Of a DNA stretch of 64,000 nt, positions 45,220 to 53,411 are shown in pieces. Both the position numbers and the translations under genes were made by a program. The notes beneath the pieces are model-generated. The model searched no databases. It worked only from the letters and a program-made list of their open reading frames with translations, and was not told the DNA's origin. Source of the stretch: Herbaspirillum sp. ASV7 (GTDB taxonomy: Bacteria > Pseudomonadota > Gammaproteobacteria > Burkholderiales > Burkholderiaceae_D); NCBI RefSeq assembly GCF_016429215.1, contig NZ_JAELUH010000006.1:1-64000 (forward strand), given 5' to 3'. The stretch's first letter is position 1. Each line of letters starts with the position of its first letter.

Positions 45220-46505
45220 GTCGCCACCACACCGCGCCACAGGGCATCGCGCTCCTGGCCAAGGTGAGTGTTGCTGGCATCCCCGGCGGCATCCTTGCCC
45301 ACGGCGGTATGCACCATCACCAGCTTCAGCTCGGGATCCACGAAGATCGCCTGGCCGTAGATGCCCAGCAAGACAAAGCGCCGATGACTGCCCGGCATCA
45401 GCCAGACCTGGTAGCCATAGCCGTAGTAGGTGTTGCCATGGCTGGCCTGCATGGTGCCGGGTCGGAAAGCGGAAGGCTGGCGCGCGGCATCGGTCATGTC
45501 CAGCAGGTGTTCGCGGCTGATGATCTGCTGTCCATTGATCAATCCATCATTGGCCAGCAGCATGCCCAGCCGCGCATAGTCATGGACCGTGGCGTTGAAG
45601 CCGCCCTGCGCCACCGGCTGCTGGTCCACCGGGTTGAGCAGCCATGATGCAGCCGAGGCGGCTCCCATGGGTTGCCAGATCTGTTGGCCGATCCAGCTGC
45701 ACAGATCCTGACCGGTCGCCGCGCTCAGGACCAGGCCCAGGGCCGAACTTTGCGCACCGCTGTAGTTGAAGCGCTCGCCCTCTGGCGCGGCGCGTTCATG
45801 CACGTTCTGCAACGCCGCCAGCGTGCCCTGGCGATGCATGATCCGGTTGAAGACGACCCGGTCATCGTTGGCGCTGTAGTCTTCCACGAAGCGCGCACCC
45901 GAGGCCATGCGCAACAGGTTCACCAGGCGCGTGCCGCCATACAGGGAGCCCTTGAGCTCGGGAACGTAGTCTTCGGCGCGATCGTCCAGGGAGCGGATCT
46001 TGCCGGCTTCCAGCGCCTTGAGGACGCCTAGCGCCAGTACCGTCTTGCCCATGGAATTGGACAACATGCGCATCTCGGCGCTGCGACCGTAGTTGTAGCG
46101 CTCGGCCATGATACGTCCATCCTTGACCACCACCACGGCGGTGGCGCGCTGGTGTTGCATGTAGTCGTCCAGCGTGAAGGCGCCATTGCCGAAACGATAG
46201 TGGATCGTGGTCTGCGGCTCGGCCGGAGGCAAGGGCAGCACCTGGGCCGATGGCGCCTGGCTGCAGGATGGCGCGATGCTGTCCATGGCGCTGAAGGAAC
46301 CCACCAGGTAGGCGGGCTGGTAGGCCTGCTGCAGATCGGCGCCCACCGGATAACCGGCATCCCGGCCCAGCAACCGTTCGTCAGGCGCGGCGCTGGCCGC
46401 GCCACCGAACAAGCTTGCCAGCCATAGCAGCGCGGGCGGGAGCAACCGGCACCTCATCGCGCTGCGCATGCGACTTCGGCCAGCAAATTCAGGGACGATA
46501 GGCAT
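45204..46505 (-). CDS. Exported beta-lactamase-fold serine hydrolase (class C / NylB-like)
   Basis: 433 residues if the start is 46505 (MPIVPEFAGRSR); an in-frame ATG at 46469 gives a cleaner signal peptide (MRSAMRCRLLPPALLWLASLFGGAASA). Catalytic SxxK is in SNSMGKTVLALG, the YxN-like element is NYSGAQSSALGL, and RFGNGAFTLDDYMQHQRATAVVVVKDGRI lies in the conserved N-terminal part. The family includes 6-aminohexanoate-dimer hydrolases, esterases and carboxypeptidases. Whether it acts on an antibiotic, a peptide or an ester cannot be said. No strong Shine-Dalgarno was found. Confidence 0.85.
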   Translation of the reverse strand: MPIVPEFAGRSRMRSAMRCRLLPPALLWLASLFGGAASAAPDERLLGRDAGYPVGADLQQAYQPAYLVGSFSAMDSIAPSCSQAPSAQVLPLPPAEPQTTIHYRFGNGAFTLDDYMQHQRATAVVVVKDGRIMAERYNYGRSAEMRMLSNSMGKTVLALGVLKALEAGKIRSLDDRAEDYVPELKGSLYGGTRLVNLLRMASGARFVEDYSANDDRVVFNRIMHRQGTLAALQNVHERAAPEGERFNYSGAQSSALGLVLSAATGQDLCSWIGQQIWQPMGAASAASWLLNPVDQQPVAQGGFNATVHDYARLGMLLANDGLINGQQIISREHLLDMTDAARQPSAFRPGTMQASHGNTYYGYGYQVWLMPGSHRRFVLLGIYGQAIFVDPELKLVMVHTAVGKDAAGDASNTHLGQERDALWRGVVATYGNW

Positions 46506-46995
46506 AACGTCGATTTCAGATTGTATGGGCGGACGTCGGTGCGGAACACTCCGCACCAGTTGTCGATGTTCAGCTTACCGAAGTTCGTCATGATCGTTCT
46601 ATCCCTGTCAGCACACTGGGGCTAGGCTCCCCCTGCTTTCGTCAGTTTTCCTTCACCGTTCCTGAGATGACGCTGCCCTGCACTAGCGCATCTCGCACTA
46701 TGACAGGCCGGCCGTTCGCCCACAACCAGGCCGGACGAAGAATAGTGAGCAATAGCCTCGTCGGATTCCACTCCCGATCGCTCTGCAGGGCGGGTCTTGC
46801 AGCGGCCTTGCCAAGCCCCTCCGCGAGCGCGCAGGCCAGCCGGCATCGGCCCTCCCGCTCCCATATACAAGACTTTTCCCGAGCTCTTTTAGGACGGTTC
46901 TCATATTAAAAAAAACAATTATCGAGTCTCATAGTGGTTATTCCGACAACACGTTACAGCAGCGTGGCCCTCCACTTAAATATTGACACGACGAC
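46506..46995. other. 490-bp gap upstream of the HerA gene
   Basis: No coding frame here is convincing; short frames on both strands lack ribosome-binding sites and family resemblance. It contains the inverted repeat at 46538-46557 and turns very AT-rich just before the herA gene (about 46900-46990). The boundary between chromosomal backbone genes and the HerA-pilus block falls here. Confidence 0.6.
46538..46557. repeat. Perfect 8-bp inverted repeat upstream of the hydrolase
   Basis: GGTGCGGA (46538-46545), ACAC, TCCGCACC (46550-46557). It lies about 33 bases before the hydrolase start at 46505, and could be an operator or a leader hairpin. No T-run follows. Confidence 0.5.
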
Positions 46996-48786
46996 ATGTT
47001 TTTTGCGCGAGAAGACACCCTAGGGCTGGTCGAATTTCAGGACGGCCTGCTGGTCAAGGCAGGCTCATCCTATGAGCGGCTGCGCCACGCCGGCATCGTA
47101 CCCGGGCAATTCCTCGCCATCGCCGCGCCTGACTGGGTCACCGATGAAGCACAGGAATTCATCCTGGTGCGCTTCCTGCAGATCACGGCAGGGCGCGACA
47201 ACAACATCTGCGAGCTGCACTGCCGCGTCATGGGCAGCTGCTGCATCGACCGAGCTACCAAGCAACTGTCCTACTCGGCCGGACTACCCGCCTATGGCGC
47301 GATGATGCTGTTGCCCGCCTGCGCCTGCTACATGCTGCCCGAGGCCATCATGCGCGCCCTGCTGGCGTTGTCGGGAGACGCCGGCGAAAGCTTCGAACTG
47401 GGCCATGTCCGCTGGGGCGAGCATATCGGCAAGCGCAAGCACACGGTGCCGGTATCCATGAGCGTCAATGAAGTGGTGGGCAAGCGCACCGCCATGTTCG
47501 GCAAGACCCGCCTGGGCAAATCCAACGTGGTCAAGCTGCTCATGCAGGGCGTGCTCAATGCCACCCGCCAGAGCCGCCACGTCGGCCAGCTGGTATTCGA
47601 CGTCAATGGCGAATACGCCAACGACAATCCCCAGGACGGCAACTTCTCCATCGCCTCGGCCTACCCTGATCGTGTGCGGGTGTACTTCCTCTCTACCCAG
47701 CCACGCGGCGATGGCGAGTTCCTGCGCTACAACTTCTACGACATCCCGGAACGGGCAACGGCGATCTTTTCCGAGCTGCTCACGCCCTCGGTGCTGGAGA
47801 TCCCCGAGGTGCGCAACTTCCTGATGATCCGCTTCCCGCCGCTGTCGGCGCTGAAAGCCGGGGACAGCGCCGCGGCCTTCCGCAAGCTCTGCCTGTTCTG
47901 GACGCTGCTGCAGGACGCCGGATTCGAGCCGGGAGAGACGGTCTGCACCGAGATCGCTGAGCGCGGCCTGTTCAATGTGGGCTTCACCCAGTCGCTGCGC
48001 ATGGCGGCCTGGCAAGCGATGAAATCGAAGGTACCGCCGCCGATGCCCACCAGCTTCACTGAGATGACCGACGAAATCCGCGTACTCTCGGCCTTCGCAC
48101 TCAAATATGCGAACGACCCCAACCTGCGCGTCGGTCGCACGGAACTGTTCGACGAAGAAGATCGCGTGCTACAGGAACTGCTCTGCCAGACCAATGGTGT
48201 GGGCGCCTACTTCCTGCGCGAATGCCTTCAGTTCCACTCGGCCAACGCCAGCGACTTCCTGCATGACACGCTGCGCGCCATCGATACCGGCAAGACCGTC
48301 ATCATCGATCTGGGCGCAGCCAATGAACGCATCGTGCGCTACTTCTCGCGCATCATCTCCACAGCCGTGTTCCAGCAGCAGGAGCACAAGTTCATCACCA
48401 ACACCCTGGCCGGACGCTACGTCCAGATCTACTTCGAAGAAGCGCACATGATCTTCCCGGTCGACGCGGCCGGCAAGAACACCACCGACATCTATGCGCG
48501 CTTTGCCAAGGAAGGCGCCAAGTTCGGTATCGGCATCGTCTATTCCACCCAGTCGCCCACCTCGGTCAGCTATTCCCTGCTGACACAGACCGAGAACTTC
48601 TTCATCGGCCACCTCTCCAGCGACATCGACGTCGATGCCCTGGCCTCGGTGCAAAGCCTGTTTGGCGCCGTCAAGGACGACATCCTGCAATTCCGTCTGC
48701 CCGGTTTCATGCGGGTGCTCAGTTATTCCCGTCGCTTCGCCCTGCCCATACAGGCGAAGCGTTTTGACCCACGAGAAAGGAGATAG
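46996..48786 (+). CDS. HerA-type hexameric DNA-translocating ATPase, stand-alone
   Basis: 596 residues. An N-terminal HAS-barrel-like region (EDTLGLVEFQDGLLVKAGSSYERLRHAG and HAG-VPGQFLAI) precedes a FtsK/HerA ATPase core: Walker A GKTRLGKS at residues 169-176 (after an MFG lead), a DVNGEY motif (about 205), and Walker B YFEEAHMIFPVD (about 479). ARFAKEGAKFGIGIVYSTQSPTSVS is the conserved sensor/motif region. Archaeal HerA pairs with NurA nuclease, and bacterial HerA often pairs with Sir2 or DUF4297 proteins in phage defence; no nuclease is next to this one. No clear Shine-Dalgarno. Its position directly before a pilus operon may be chance. Confidence 0.85.
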   Translation: MFFAREDTLGLVEFQDGLLVKAGSSYERLRHAGIVPGQFLAIAAPDWVTDEAQEFILVRFLQITAGRDNNICELHCRVMGSCCIDRATKQLSYSAGLPAYGAMMLLPACACYMLPEAIMRALLALSGDAGESFELGHVRWGEHIGKRKHTVPVSMSVNEVVGKRTAMFGKTRLGKSNVVKLLMQGVLNATRQSRHVGQLVFDVNGEYANDNPQDGNFSIASAYPDRVRVYFLSTQPRGDGEFLRYNFYDIPERATAIFSELLTPSVLEIPEVRNFLMIRFPPLSALKAGDSAAAFRKLCLFWTLLQDAGFEPGETVCTEIAERGLFNVGFTQSLRMAAWQAMKSKVPPPMPTSFTEMTDEIRVLSAFALKYANDPNLRVGRTELFDEEDRVLQELLCQTNGVGAYFLRECLQFHSANASDFLHDTLRAIDTGKTVIIDLGAANERIVRYFSRIISTAVFQQQEHKFITNTLAGRYVQIYFEEAHMIFPVDAAGKNTTDIYARFAKEGAKFGIGIVYSTQSPTSVSYSLLTQTENFFIGHLSSDIDVDALASVQSLFGAVKDDILQFRLPGFMRVLSYSRRFALPIQAKRFDPRERR

Positions 48787-48838
48787 TCCCGCGATGAAAT
48801 AAATCGCCTGCCCAACGCCAAGTAATGACGATCAAGGT

Positions 48839-48854
48839 ACTTGCTCCAGCAAGT
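48839..48854. promoter_or_regulatory. 16-bp perfect palindrome upstream of the pilus operon
   Basis: ACTTGCT-CC-AGCAAGT, perfect two-fold symmetry, 107-122 bases before the first prepilin start. It looks like a dimeric repressor/activator site. Nothing in the sequence identifies the protein. Confidence 0.5.
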
Positions 48855-48909
48855 CTGCCTCGCATAAACGCGCGCATCGTCCATCTCTATAGATTCATCC
48901 GATTATCCA

Positions 48910-48939
48910 TGGGTGCCAACCTCTATCAGCCGGCACCCA
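48910..48939 (+). repeat. Hairpin just upstream of the first prepilin
   Basis: TGGGTGCC (48910-48917) pairs with GGCACCCA (48932-48939) around a 14-base loop. It ends 8 bases before the AAGGA ribosome-binding site of the prepilin, so it could protect the mRNA or affect translation start. Confidence 0.5.
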
Positions 48940-48960
48940 CATGTTCTAAGGAATTTTAAA

Positions 48961-49680
48961 ATGCTCTACCCCCCTCGTCTGAAAAAGAAGGCGCGCCCTC
49001 AGCGGAAAGCGCAAAGCGGTTTCACCATTGTCGAACTGTCGGTGGCGGTGGCCATCGCTGGCGTGATGCTGATTTCGGCCATTGCGCTGGTGCAGGTGGT
49101 GCTGCGACAGTGGCGCGCCAATGATGTGGTCAGCGGCATTCCTCGTGTGCTGGCCCAGATAGATAAGATTTATGCCAGAGCCAACGATTACGGGGGGCTG
49201 GTAACCGATGCGGCCATCGGCATCGGCGCCTTTGACGGTTCCTTCGATATTACGGGTGCCGCCCCCAACCGTGTCGCCAACAACCGCTTTGGCTTTGCCA
49301 CAGCCGTGGACGTGGCTACTATTTTCACCGGGCCTGCAAGCAACACAGGTTACGTCGTCACTCTCACAGGCATTCCTACTGCCTCCTGTGCCGACATTGT
49401 CTCTTCTGCCGCTGCCGCCGGCGTCCGCGGCCTTCTTGTTCAACCCGAGGCCGCTGCAGGGACCCGCGCTATTACCGCTGCAGGAATTGCCACTTTGACC
49501 CGCGCCGGCATGCAAGCAGTTGTACCTGGCGGCGCCGCGCCAGTCGCCGCTACGGGCGGTGCTGCGGTGGTCCGAGGACACTTGGCGAACGAGGCATTGG
49601 ATATCGTCGCATTGACTAGCACTCGCGCCTGCGGCACCAATAACAACACAGTGAGTATTGGTCTGGTCAATTGGAAGTAA
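48961..49680 (+). CDS. Type IVb prepilin, likely major pilin
   Basis: 239 residues. A 20-residue basic leader ends at Gly20, followed by the prepilin cleavage motif G/FTIVELSVAVAIAGV and the N-terminal hydrophobic helix with Glu5 intact. The C-terminal half has a Cys pair: ASCADIV and RACGTNN, as in type IV pilins with a disulfide-bounded D-region. AAGGA at 9 bases gives the best ribosome-binding site of the three prepilins, and a hairpin follows the gene, so I take this as the major subunit. The long leader and large mature chain point to the type IVb class. The exported and processed protein polymerises into the pilus. Confidence 0.85.
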   Translation: MLYPPRLKKKARPQRKAQSGFTIVELSVAVAIAGVMLISAIALVQVVLRQWRANDVVSGIPRVLAQIDKIYARANDYGGLVTDAAIGIGAFDGSFDITGAAPNRVANNRFGFATAVDVATIFTGPASNTGYVVTLTGIPTASCADIVSSAAAAGVRGLLVQPEAAAGTRAITAAGIATLTRAGMQAVVPGGAAPVAATGGAAVVRGHLANEALDIVALTSTRACGTNNNTVSIGLVNWK

Positions 49681-49708
49681 TGCACCACGTACGGAGAATT
49701 CTTTTCGA

Positions 49709-49733
49709 TGCCGCTCCTGCCAGCGGAGCGGCA
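49709..49733 (+). repeat. Hairpin after the first prepilin gene
   Basis: TGCCGCTCC (49709-49717), 7-base loop, GGAGCGGCA (49725-49733): a 9-base perfect stem with no T-run. Located between the first and second prepilin genes, it could stabilise the upstream mRNA or partly terminate, giving more of the first pilin than of the rest. Confidence 0.6.
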
Positions 49734-49756
49734 GTTAAAGAAATGTCCGCATTCCC

Positions 49757-50407
49757 ATGAGAAAACACCACTACTCCGGCTACACGCTGATTGAGCTCTC
49801 CGTGGCCCTTACCCTGGCCGGCATCGTCGTTCTAGCCAGCGTTTCCGGCACGGCATGGCTTCTCGATCAACAAAGAATCAATGAACTCTCTACGCAAAAT
49901 GCCGACGCCATCAAACGCCTCAACGATGCCTATGACCAACTGCCCAACTACGCCGGACTATCCTTGCGGCAAGCGGTGTCCTTCGGCGCGTTCCGCCGCT
50001 TCGTCATCAACCAGGCAGGCACTCCCAATGTGGCTGTGACCCATCCATTCAGCGGTGCCGTCGGCGTGGCAACGCTCAATGGCGCCCCCCTGACATGGGG
50101 CTTGTACCTGAATTCCATCCCAGCACGGTACTGCACCGACCTGTTATTCCAGTCCGACGCCATGTCGGACGCGCTGGTGGTTTTCCCCGGTGGGATGGTC
50201 GACCCTATCGGCTGGGCCGGCGCTGGCGGCGTCACCGTCGATGCCAGCGTGCCTGCAATCACCATCGCTGCCGGTTTTGCCGGCACCGCCCCGCGCATCG
50301 TTAAAAACCTGACACAGAATAATCTCGTGCCCGCTGCGCTTGCAGCGGCATGCAACGGCGCCGGAGACAACATCGGCGTGCTCCTACTGAAATCCAAACT
50401 ACGATGA
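49757..50407 (+). CDS. Type IVb prepilin-like protein (minor pilin)
   Basis: 216 residues. A short 8-residue leader, MRKHHYSG, then YTLIELSVALTLAGIVVLASVSG: the prepilin motif with Tyr at +1 and Glu5. The C-terminal Cys pair lies in IPARYCTDLLFQ and ALAAACNGAGDN. The YCTD and the pilin-1 SCAD / pilin-3 LCSD elements align as a shared CxD signature. The ribosome-binding site is weak. It overlaps the third prepilin gene by four bases. Confidence 0.85.
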   Translation: MRKHHYSGYTLIELSVALTLAGIVVLASVSGTAWLLDQQRINELSTQNADAIKRLNDAYDQLPNYAGLSLRQAVSFGAFRRFVINQAGTPNVAVTHPFSGAVGVATLNGAPLTWGLYLNSIPARYCTDLLFQSDAMSDALVVFPGGMVDPIGWAGAGGVTVDASVPAITIAAGFAGTAPRIVKNLTQNNLVPAALAAACNGAGDNIGVLLLKSKLR

Positions 50408-51120
50408 ACCTGCTCACCCTACCCCGGCGGACCGATGCCAGACACGTCCGCGGCAGATCCAGCTACGCCCCCTTGCGTTGGCTGCGCCAGTGTGGTTTCA
50501 CGCTAGTGGAGTTATCGGTTTCGATGGCCATTGCCGCCATCCTGGTGGTGGCCTCACTGGAGGTAATGCGCCAGGAACTGGAACAGGCGCAGGTGAAATC
50601 TTCGTCCTCTTTTCTGCAACAGACGGTGGTCTCCCTGCAAAACTTCTTTGCGAGCGACGACGGCGCAGCCGCTCTTGACAACAGCACGCTGGCAAACAGC
50701 GCAGCCGTGGCCCGGCAATATGTCGGGGCTGGTGCCGGCGCAGCGACACAGATCAGCAACACCTGGGGCGGGCGGTTGTTCGTGGGGCCGTTGGACGGCG
50801 ACGCCCGAACCAGCTGGGTACTGCAGGTATCCGGTCTACCCATGCGCCTGTGCTCGGACATCGTGCAGAACCTGGAAGCTAGCCTCAACGTGCGCCATTC
50901 GGTGGCCGGCGCGGCCATCCCCGGCAGCGAAATTACCGCAGCTGCGCTCGGCTCGGTTTCACTCGGCCCCGGACGTGTGCTCACCACGCGACTAGCCAAT
51001 GTGCGCGTGCTCAAAGACACCCCCTTTTCCCCCATCAATCCCGCTGCCATGAGCAGCCTGTGCGAAACCAACCTGCCTTACTTCAACCTCTTCATCACGG
51101 GGAACAAGCATGCTCTCTGA
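50404..51120 (+). CDS. Type IVb prepilin-like protein (minor pilin)
   Basis: 238 residues. A long 31-residue basic leader ends CG, then FTLVELSVSMAIAAILVVASLEVMRQEL. Cysteines at MRLCSDIVQN and MSSLCETN give the same CxD pair as the two prepilins before it. It overlaps the upstream prepilin by four bases (ATGA) and the downstream TcpQ-like gene by 11 bases. Three prepilins in a row are more than R64-type clusters usually carry (one PilS). Confidence 0.85.
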   Translation: MNLLTLPRRTDARHVRGRSSYAPLRWLRQCGFTLVELSVSMAIAAILVVASLEVMRQELEQAQVKSSSSFLQQTVVSLQNFFASDDGAAALDNSTLANSAAVARQYVGAGAGAATQISNTWGGRLFVGPLDGDARTSWVLQVSGLPMRLCSDIVQNLEASLNVRHSVAGAAIPGSEITAAALGSVSLGPGRVLTTRLANVRVLKDTPFSPINPAAMSSLCETNLPYFNLFITGNKHAL

Positions 51121-51667
51121 GCATGCCATCCTACTCATGAAAAAAATCACTACGCATCTCACTCATCCTGACCGCCGTCCCATCCTCCCTCGCAAATGGC
51201 TACATCCACTTGTGCTGATGGCAGTCTGCCTTCCCGTCCATGCCCAGCTGACAGCGGAACCCAGTTCCGGCGGGGCGATGGCCCCGTCCCCGGTCGTCAG
51301 TCCCGGCGCCTCGGTCTGGCAACCCAAGGGCGCGTCGAGCTCGCCTGAACTGTCCGACGGCATAGGCATCTCCGCGATGGCCCAGCAACCCGATCCGGGC
51401 GTGCAGCAATGGCAGGTGCGCCGCGCTGATGTAACGGTGCGACGCATGTTGCAGCGCTGGGGACAAGAAGCCGGCTGGCAGCTTGTCTGGGATGCCCCCC
51501 GGGATTTCCCCATCGAGACCGAGCTACAACTGTCGGGCCGTATCGAACAAGTCGTCAGTGCGGTGGTGGAGTCATTGGCCACCACCGATTATCCGGTGCA
51601 AGCCCGCATCAACAGCGAGCTACGCATCATCCGCATCGGCCGCTATCTGGAAGGCAAGGCCCGCTAA
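51110..51667 (+). CDS. TcpQ/PilL-C-type periplasmic protein
   Basis: 185 residues: a basic N-terminus and hydrophobic segment (PLVLMAVCLPVHAQ, a signal peptide), a Pro/Ser-rich linker, then a C-terminal domain with the TcpQ/PilL pattern QQWQVRRADVTVRRMLQRWGQEAGWQLVWDAPRDFPIETELQLSGRIEQVVSAVVESL. In TCP and R64 pili this domain stabilises the secretin. Chosen start 51110 has GGGGAAC before it; the inner ATG at 51137 does not. Only the short C-terminal type of PilL is present here, without the long R64 PilL N-terminus. Confidence 0.8.
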   Translation: MLSEHAILLMKKITTHLTHPDRRPILPRKWLHPLVLMAVCLPVHAQLTAEPSSGGAMAPSPVVSPGASVWQPKGASSSPELSDGIGISAMAQQPDPGVQQWQVRRADVTVRRMLQRWGQEAGWQLVWDAPRDFPIETELQLSGRIEQVVSAVVESLATTDYPVQARINSELRIIRIGRYLEGKAR

Positions 51668-51686
51668 GGCCCCAAAGAGATAAGTC

Positions 51687-53411
51687 ATGAACATCGAAAA
51701 AATCACCGCGCCCCTGAATCCATCCCATTTGACGACAGTACCGCGCCCGCTCTCAGGTCGCCGTTACCCACACTCTCTGCCCCTGGTCCTGGCGACCAGT
51801 ATGCTGTGCACGGCCTGCAGCACCTGGTGGAAAGCCGATCAGGCGCTGGATGACGTCGTCAGCCGCACTGACCGCTCACGCGCCGAGCTGACCACGTCGC
51901 AGCCGCGCCCGGCCTATGCGATCAAGGACACGCGCCTGATCATCGCCACCCGTTCCATGCCGCTGTCGCGCGAGGCAGCGCTGCCGGATGCGATGCGCCA
52001 AGTGGCCTTCCGCTTCCCGGGACGCTATTCCGTGGCCACCATCGTCGAACGTATCGCCAGCGAGACCGGCGTGCCCATGCTGCTCACACCCGACGCCCTG
52101 ATGCCGGCCTCGCGCTTCGCCGTCGGCGGGACCGCAGGTGCGGCACTGGCCGCCGCAGCGTTGCCTCTGCCGGGTGCAGCCGCGCAGGGCGCATCCGGCG
52201 AGAAAAGCGCTTTCGGCGAAAGAGGCCTGAGCGACCTGAGCTTCACCAACCAGACCTATGGCAACAGCTTTGAACTCAACTACGCCGGCTCGTTTGCAGG
52301 ACTGCTGGATTACGTCGCCGTGCGCGCAGGATTGCAGTGGAAATACGAAGACGACCGCATCCTCTTCTATCGCCTCAGTACCCATACCTTCTTCATCAAG
52401 ACCCTGAGCACCTCGTTCAAGTACACCGCTACCCTGTCGGCCTCGACTGATAGCGGAGGTGGTGGGGGCGGAGGAGGCAGTGGGGGCGGAGGTAGTGGCG
52501 GTGGCGGTGGCGGTGGCAGTTCGGCCAGCATGGATTTCGAATCCGACTTCTGGGGCGGGATCGAAAAGACCTTGGGCTCGCTGATCTCCGGCGGCGGCAA
52601 ATATTCGGTGGACTCCAAATCGGGCGTGATCACGGTGACCGACGCCGCCGAGCCGATGAAGGCGGTGGAAAACTACATCGAGCAGGTCAACAAGGCGCTG
52701 CTGCGCCAGGTCAGCCTGGAAATCCAGGTGCTGTCGGTACAGTTGAACGACGAATTCTCGGCCGGCATCGACTGGAATGTCGTGCGCAACAATTTCAGCT
52801 CGACCACTCCAGCGGCGTTGTTGCCCAGCCAGTCCGGCAGCCCCTTCACCATCGGCTATCAGAACGGCAACGGCAGTACCGCCCTGATCAAGCTGCTCAA
52901 GACCTTCGGCCGGGTCTCGACCACCTATTCAGGGGTGGCGGTGACCTCCAACCGGGTGTCGGTGCCCTTGATGGTGGTCAACCAGCAGGCGTACCTGAAG
53001 CAGACCCAGGCGGCGGTGGTCACCGGCGCGCAGGTGGGCAGCGTCTCGACCACCGGCCCCAGCCTGACGCCAGGACAGATCAACACCGGCATGTCCATGG
53101 CCTTCCTGCCGGTGGTCCTCGACTCCAACCAGGTGCTGCTGCAGACCTATATCAACATCTCCAGCCTCAAGGGACTGCCTTCCTTCAGCTCGTCCGGGCA
53201 AACCATTCAATTGCCCAACGTGAGCGCCTTCACCGTGGGCCAGCGCATGGTGGTTCCCTCGGGTGAAACGCTGGTCATGCTCGGTTATGACCAGTCCCAG
53301 GCCAATGCCAGCAACAGCGGCAGCGTCGATGGCCTGTCGGCCAGCAAGACCGCCTCCAATATCCGGCAATCCTTCGTGATCCTGATTACCCCACGGCTGA
53401 CCGATGTTTAA
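51687..53411 (+). CDS. pilN: PilN/BfpB-type secretin lipoprotein
   Basis: 574 residues. A 44-residue lipoprotein leader ends at Cys44 (MLCTAC; Cys at -3 makes the lipobox slightly atypical). N-domains are followed by a poly-Gly/Ser linker (about residues 256-280, 20 of 25 Gly) and the secretin core: VSLEIQVLSVQLNDEFSAGIDW, VSVPLMVVNQQAYLKQ, VGSVSTTGPSLTPGQINTGMSMAFLPVVLDSNQVLLQTYINIS and the C-terminal VTPR-like LITPRLTDV. It forms the outer-membrane channel for the pilus. Overlaps pilO by 8 bases. Confidence 0.92.
   Translation: MNIEKITAPLNPSHLTTVPRPLSGRRYPHSLPLVLATSMLCTACSTWWKADQALDDVVSRTDRSRAELTTSQPRPAYAIKDTRLIIATRSMPLSREAALPDAMRQVAFRFPGRYSVATIVERIASETGVPMLLTPDALMPASRFAVGGTAGAALAAAALPLPGAAAQGASGEKSAFGERGLSDLSFTNQTYGNSFELNYAGSFAGLLDYVAVRAGLQWKYEDDRILFYRLSTHTFFIKTLSTSFKYTATLSASTDSGGGGGGGGSGGGGSGGGGGGGSSASMDFESDFWGGIEKTLGSLISGGGKYSVDSKSGVITVTDAAEPMKAVENYIEQVNKALLRQVSLEIQVLSVQLNDEFSAGIDWNVVRNNFSSTTPAALLPSQSGSPFTIGYQNGNGSTALIKLLKTFGRVSTTYSGVAVTSNRVSVPLMVVNQQAYLKQTQAAVVTGAQVGSVSTTGPSLTPGQINTGMSMAFLPVVLDSNQVLLQTYINISSLKGLPSFSSSGQTIQLPNVSAFTVGQRMVVPSGETLVMLGYDQSQANASNSGSVDGLSASKTASNIRQSFVILITPRLTDV
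52452..52523 (+). repeat. Low-complexity poly-glycine coding tract inside pilN
   Basis: About 70 bases of GGN-rich sequence (runs of GGTGGC and GGGGGCGGA) coding Gly8-Ser-Gly4-Ser-Gly7 and neighbours. It is prone to length change by slippage or recombination; all copies keep the frame here. Confidence 0.8.

Noticed and set aside
46996-48786. HerA-NurA DNA-end-processing or HerA-Sir2/HerA-DUF4297 defence pair
   Set aside because: Neighbouring genes on both sides are a beta-lactamase-fold hydrolase and prepilins; no nuclease, Sir2 or DUF4297 partner is present.
48909-48959. 16-codon frame (MGANLYQPAPTCSKEF) ending one base before the first prepilin
   Set aside because: No ribosome-binding site, and the reading frame coincides with the hairpin and Shine-Dalgarno, so it is probably chance. 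A translated leader cannot be excluded.
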